A stretch of DNA of 64,000 bases, from NCBI RefSeq assembly GCF_026212465.1, contig NC_080052.1:20352145-20416144 (forward strand). Reading direction: 5' to 3'. Below the pieces are notes generated by a model. The model had not been told where the DNA came from. It ran no database searches and worked only from the letters and a program-made list of their open reading frames with translations. This document shows, piece by piece, positions 59,729-64,000 of this stretch (position 1 is the first letter of the stretch; each line of letters opens with the position of its first letter). The DNA comes from Amaranthus tricolor (Eukaryota; Streptophyta; Magnoliopsida; Caryophyllales; Amaranthaceae). The position numbers were made by a program, and so were the translations under genes.

Positions 59729-61009
59729 TGAATTTAGTTTTATACTTCGTAAAAGTGAGTGCAATCTCAATTTCTATGCATTTTTCTACTACTTATAATA
59801 ACTCATTTCAGGGATTTATTTTAAACCACTTTTTGTAGGGTGAATCATGAATAATAAATGGGTTTTTCTTTTATTTTAATTTAAAAAAAGAAAAAAAAAA
59901 TTTGAATGGGTCTTGGGAACTGAAAGTTGAAAATGAAGGGAGAGTAATGAAAAGAAAAAGGGATGAAGAAAGAAGATGAGAACACGGATAATGAGGCGGT
60001 GGACTGGAACTGGGGGTGAAGGAAGAAGACGCAAGACTAGAGTAGTACTTAAAGAAAAAAACAGCCTTATTTAAGCTCAATGTTCGAGGACTTATTTTGT
60101 TGTGTAGCCAGTCACAGATGTTTATCCCCAATGAGGCAATGCTCAATTCTCATTCTCCACCAAGATACTATGAGTATTCAAGAGTCCATTGTTGTATTTT
60201 TTTTGTTTCAACCAAAAATAAAGTCCAAATTTTACCACTTCTAGAAAGTTAAATTGAGTACTCCACTTCTTTCATGTAATTTAATCGGCATTATTGATAT
60301 TCATTTGGGTTATTTGATCAATTTTGAATTACATATTTCAATCGGCTCAAAATTGATTTTTGTGCTCACTATGATTTATATATAATTTTAAATTTATTTT
60401 TTAGTTGTGTCAAATCGAATTCAGTTATAAAAAGGGTAAATATCAACTCATCGATTTGTTTTAATTTAAACACCTCTAATTGGCATTTTTAAATTTGACA
60501 CAAGTCAAAAAAATCTATCGCAATTCTCAATAGAGTTTAATGCTTAGAGTATTGATATAGATATAATTATTATGAATCATTTAATTGTTGGGATAATTAG
60601 ATAAAATTTTTAAATTTTGTAGGTGATAGTAAAATTGAGAGTATTTTATGTATGAAAATTAAAGAAAATAGTAGAGATTGTTCTTATAAAAGAAAAATAT
60701 AGTAAATTAGAGCTGCTGAACAAACTCGAATAGAGTATTAACCAATTAGGAGTAATATGTTTCTTTTTTCTTTTCGCTCTTCAGTTTCCTTTTCTTTTTT
60801 TTTTTCATAGAAGTTGAGATCGGAGAAATTGAAAATGAAAATGACATGTATTCTTTTTTACAGATGATGTTCAAAATAAGGTGATGGACTAGTAATTAAA
60901 CAACCTATTCATAAAGAAACTAAATAAATGAAAGTGACGATGAATTGACGACAACCAGGATTAAAAATACAATATAAATTAAGAGTTTTTGATGACAACC
61001 CATTCGTTC
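59729..61009 (-). promoter_or_regulatory. Upstream region of the AP2 gene
   Basis: The first few hundred bases above the start codon should hold the 5' UTR and core promoter. A T/C-rich minus-strand tract (complement of 59870-60030, TTTTTTTCTTTTTTTAAATT and CTTTCTTCATCCC-like text) fits a leader. I could not place a TATA box with confidence. A second T-rich tract lies at 60745-60805. Confidence 0.35.
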
Positions 61010-61255
61010 ACACTAATTTATTTAGTTTTTGCACTCTATACAATGCACTAATTCAATTCAAAGTATCTCTAATTGTGCATAATTAAAAATTATAAAAAGT
61101 TGATATTAAGAAAATTAAATTGAAACGAATCAAACAAGATTACACATGACTATATTTTGACATCTAGATTAAAAATACAATATAAATTAAGAGTGATTGA
61201 TAAATAATGTCAAAAATTCAAATGAAACATTTGCTCGAAATTGGAAGGAGTATCA
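61010..61255. mobile_element. Stowaway-like MITE copy
   Basis: It has the best-preserved core: TCTAATTGTGCATAATTAAAAA, TTATAAAAAGTTGATATTAA, CGAATCAAACAAGATTACAC and GAGTGATTGATAAATAATGTC. It ends AATTGGAAGGAGTAT, the expected terminus. Confidence 0.65.
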
Positions 61256-63320
61256 CTTTAAAAAGCAAACTCTAAATAGCAAACTCTAAATTAAAGGGAA
61301 AAAAAATTGTAATAATCATCATAACTATTCCATGTTTCTAAGTTATTCATACTAATTTTTACTAGCTATACGTATAATTATAAACTAGTAGTGTTTTTTA
61401 ATATCAAATAGTATTGATAAAATAGCAAGAATAATCCATGTATAAGTTGTAGTGTATTCCTAATAATCAATCAAATTTTACTATAACTAAAAATTAATTG
61501 TGGAAATATATTTAGCTAAACTTGTCATGAATTCCACCATCCACTATTTGCAATATGCACATACTCTTATGTGCTTGGCAAATGAATTCGATTATCCACT
61601 ATTGGTTTTCTCAATATAAATAAGCTATGTAAAGATTATAATGTAATGAACCTATTTGCAATATTATATTGCCAATGTTGTACCACACTAGGATATGATA
61701 CTATGTGTCTTTCCATTGGATATCAATGACATTTAATATTATCTATACTATCTTAATGGTAATAGATAATTACAAAGAACTTATATTTTTCAAGAAGAAT
61801 ATGTTATTTATTAAAAGATATGATCATCAATTATTTAATATATTGTTTAAAAGGCCAAGAAAATGTATTCAAGAGTGGAAATATTTAATTGAGTCGATTT
61901 TTAGGCTGTATTTCAGGCGTGTTTTCAGCCGTTGTAATAACTACGTCATAAATTAGGGTTGTCTATCACTTATTCAAACATTGCAATGAATGTGCATTAA
62001 AGAAAAATAATAGTAAGTATATCTTTTGTTATTATATTATATTTTCTTTGAACTTCAGAAAGTGAAAAGAGAGATGGGGTTATGAATAGAGAAGCATTAT
62101 TTATATGAGAGTAAACATGAGATTAAAAGTTTTGTTATTTAATAAAAGTTTTATCAAATTTTTATTAAACATATAATTTATATATGGCATTATTATATTG
62201 ATAAAAAAATATGCATCTTATCTCTTACAAACAAATTCTAAAAGAGTATTTCAATATTATTAACAAATAGAAATTCCTCTTATGTGTTAAAAGAAATTCT
62301 AAAATATAGCAATGTGTGGTTTTCATATTTTGTCTACTAACTTTATTTTTTATACTCCCTCCGAACCATTTTAATAGTCCCATTTGCTTGGGCACGGTTA
62401 TTAAGGGTTGTGTGGGGTCCATTAAAAAGGTGGTAGTTGGGTATTTTTAAGTAATTGGATTAATTGTTAATGATTCCCTCCTTTTGCTTAATAAAGTAGA
62501 TAGAATGAATTTTGGAGGGAAAATTGAGTTTCACATTGTTTGAGACTTAATTGAAATTAATACATTTCAGAAATTGTTATAATTAAACAACCATTAAACT
62601 ACTTAATTTAAATTACAGAAAATTACATCAAATAAATTACAAAAACCGTCAAAATCATAAAATAAACTAAGTCTTCAATTCTTCCTTGATTTCTTCAACG
62701 TTTTTTGAACGGCAATTGAAAACGAGCAACCCTCTCGCCACATGCGCATGCGGATATTAAATCTTTCGTTGACTTCAGATTTATAAAAAAACAAACACGG
62801 TATGCATTTAGTGTTCAAAATTAATTAAATAACTACAAAAAATCTAAATGTTTTGATTTTCAACAGAAGCCATCCATGAAACTGGAAGATAAATACACTG
62901 ATAAAAAGAAGCCAACAATGAAACTGGAAGATAAATACAGTAATGAAAAGAAGCCATCAATCCAGTGAGTTGACAATTAGTAACACAGCCGTAAACATTT
63001 AGAAGGAAATGTCATATAACAATTTATTGATGGCTTCAAAAACAAAATGAAAAACAAATTCATCTCAGAGAACAAATTGAACTCATCACAGATAACCCAA
63101 ATCCCATACTAATTGCCTCCTACATCTGGTAAGAACATAGCCTCCTAAACATAATGTTTGGTGGTTTATGAACTGAAAACCCTAGATTGGTGGCAAAATG
63201 AATGGATTTAGGGATTTTGTAGCTATAATCAATTGTTTACCCTAAAAAAAAATCATAGGGCAACAAAAACAGAACACGAAAGACATGCATACCATACATA
63301 CCACATAAACAAAATCATCA
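61256..63320. other. Intergenic; one further CTCCCTCCG-type repeat end
   Basis: TACTCCCTCCGAACCATTTT at 62354 followed by AATAGTCCCATTTGCTTGGG is a MITE-type terminus; its partner end was not found. At 62865-62960, ATGAAACTGGAAGATAAATAC occurs twice about 53 bp apart. No gene is supported before 63321. Confidence 0.45.
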
Positions 63321-63656
63321 TTAGTCATAGAGGAAAGATGTATCCATACGAGAAAATGGGCCTCGAACATCTATATCAGACAACAATTCATCATCATCCA
63401 ATGATTCTTCATCTGAGGAAGGGAACAAGTTCTCAATGTATAGATCTTGAAGATCCAGTTGTAAATCAAACATACCCTGTATTTCTTCATATTCAGAAGT
63501 TATACTTCTTCCCCAGTTAAGATCCGTTTCATCAGAAGTCGTAGACGATGCAGGTAGGCGACTGTAGAAATCGAACCATGGGTTAGGAGATCCAATCGTA
63601 GGATCACTTTCTTGGGACGAAGACAAACAAGAAAGACAAGACCTTGGTGACGCCAT
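63321..63656 (-). CDS. Small acidic protein, unrecognised
   Basis: A 111-residue ORF opens with a strong context (ACATGGCGTC). The N-terminal third is rich in Ser and Cys (PRSCLSCLSSSQES). The middle has PWFDFYSRLPASS and DETDLNWGRS. The last third is strongly acidic (SDEESLDDDELLSDID), with the final residues MDTSFLYD. There is no signal peptide, membrane segment or known domain that I can see. Upstream on the minus strand is a CT-rich leader (complement of the GAGAGAGAGGGAGGGAG tract at 63852-63868), as expected of a 5' UTR. Composition is clearly less AT-rich than the flanks and the codon pattern is protein-like, so I regard it as a real single-exon gene of unknown role. An acidic nuclear regulator is possible but unproven. 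Confidence 0.6.
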   Translation of the reverse strand: MASPRSCLSCLSSSQESDPTIGSPNPWFDFYSRLPASSTTSDETDLNWGRSITSEYEEIQGMFDLQLDLQDLYIENLFPSSDEESLDDDELLSDIDVRGPFSRMDTSFLYD

Positions 63657-64000
63657 GTTCGAAAAACCCAGAAAAGTGAAGAAAAAACCCAGATTAAAAA
63701 AACCCCTAAAAGTATTAGGGTTTCAAAGAAGACGAAGATGGTGGAAAAAAAATGAAGATGAAGATAATAAACCGGAAACAGTAAGAATGGGTATGAAGAT
63801 GAAGATCATTGAAGAAGAGGAAGAAAAATACAGAGGTTGAGGATGAAGATGAGAGAGAGGGAGGGAGAGGTAGGGATTCAGAGTAGGGGAATTATAAAAT
63901 GGAGGGAATGATTAAGATGATTGATGTTGGGTTATATTGTTAATTATTTTAGGTTAGTAGGGTTTACGGGGGTAAATTCATAATTACGTGTGTGAACAAA
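63657..64000 (-). promoter_or_regulatory. Leader and promoter region of the small acidic gene
   Basis: The minus strand has CTCTCCCTCCCTCTCTCTCA around 63851-63870 and AACCCTAATACTTTTAGG-type text around 63700-63722, both common in plant 5' UTRs. The plus-strand ORF at 63655-63840 is its shadow. The window ends before any clear TATA box. Confidence 0.4.

Overview
This is plant nuclear DNA, very probably from a eudicot. It is AT-rich, its genes have spliced GT-AG introns, and most of it is transposons. The mix of a Vulmar/Soymar-type mariner, Stowaway-like MITEs and copia elements would fit a Caryophyllales genome such as the Amaranthaceae, but that placement is a guess from repeat style, not a proof.

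I can support four host genes. (1) 7601-8239 (+) is an intron-free gene for the U4/U6.U5 tri-snRNP 27 kDa protein. (2) 17155-22999 (+) is a four-exon VIN3-like (VEL family) Polycomb accessory gene. It has the PHD finger and the C-terminal VEL-interaction domain but apparently no fibronectin type III domain. (3) 49909-59728 (-) is a nine-exon AINTEGUMENTA-like AP2 transcription factor resembling AIL5/PLT5. It has the 9-nt micro-exon of this family and one GC-AG intron. (4) 63321-63656 (-) is a small acidic protein gene that I do not recognise. All exon joins I propose for genes 2 and 3 are phase-consistent (1854 and 1515 nt of CDS).

Layout: 1-983 holds tandem AT-rich repeats. 984-4629 is a complete but disabled hAT transposon with a perfect 8-bp target duplication. 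4630-7600 is intergenic, with a short-word repeat array and a MITE. 8240-17154 is intergenic, with a gypsy-like gag/PBS remnant and several fold-back elements. 22999-48131 is a nest of retroelements: a TRIM (24162-29631) split by copia-1 (24522-29463); copia-2 (32095-38891), itself carrying a 2.6-kb non-coding insertion; and copia-3 (39188-48131), whose 3' LTR is split by a 4.8-kb mariner-like element (43299-48074). The mariner is the only mobile element here with an uninterrupted transposase (519 aa, DD39D). It also carries an opposite-strand unit that looks like promoter, T-rich leader intron with 190-bp tandem repeats, and a small broken ORF. The introns and flanks of the AP2 gene hold many copies of one Stowaway-like MITE family.

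The most interesting items are the FNIII-less VEL protein, the two-unit mariner element, the TRIM interrupted exactly at its LTR/PBS junction, the arrays of short CG-containing words that recur with a different word at each site, and the MITE whose end lies beside a splice donor of the AP2 gene.
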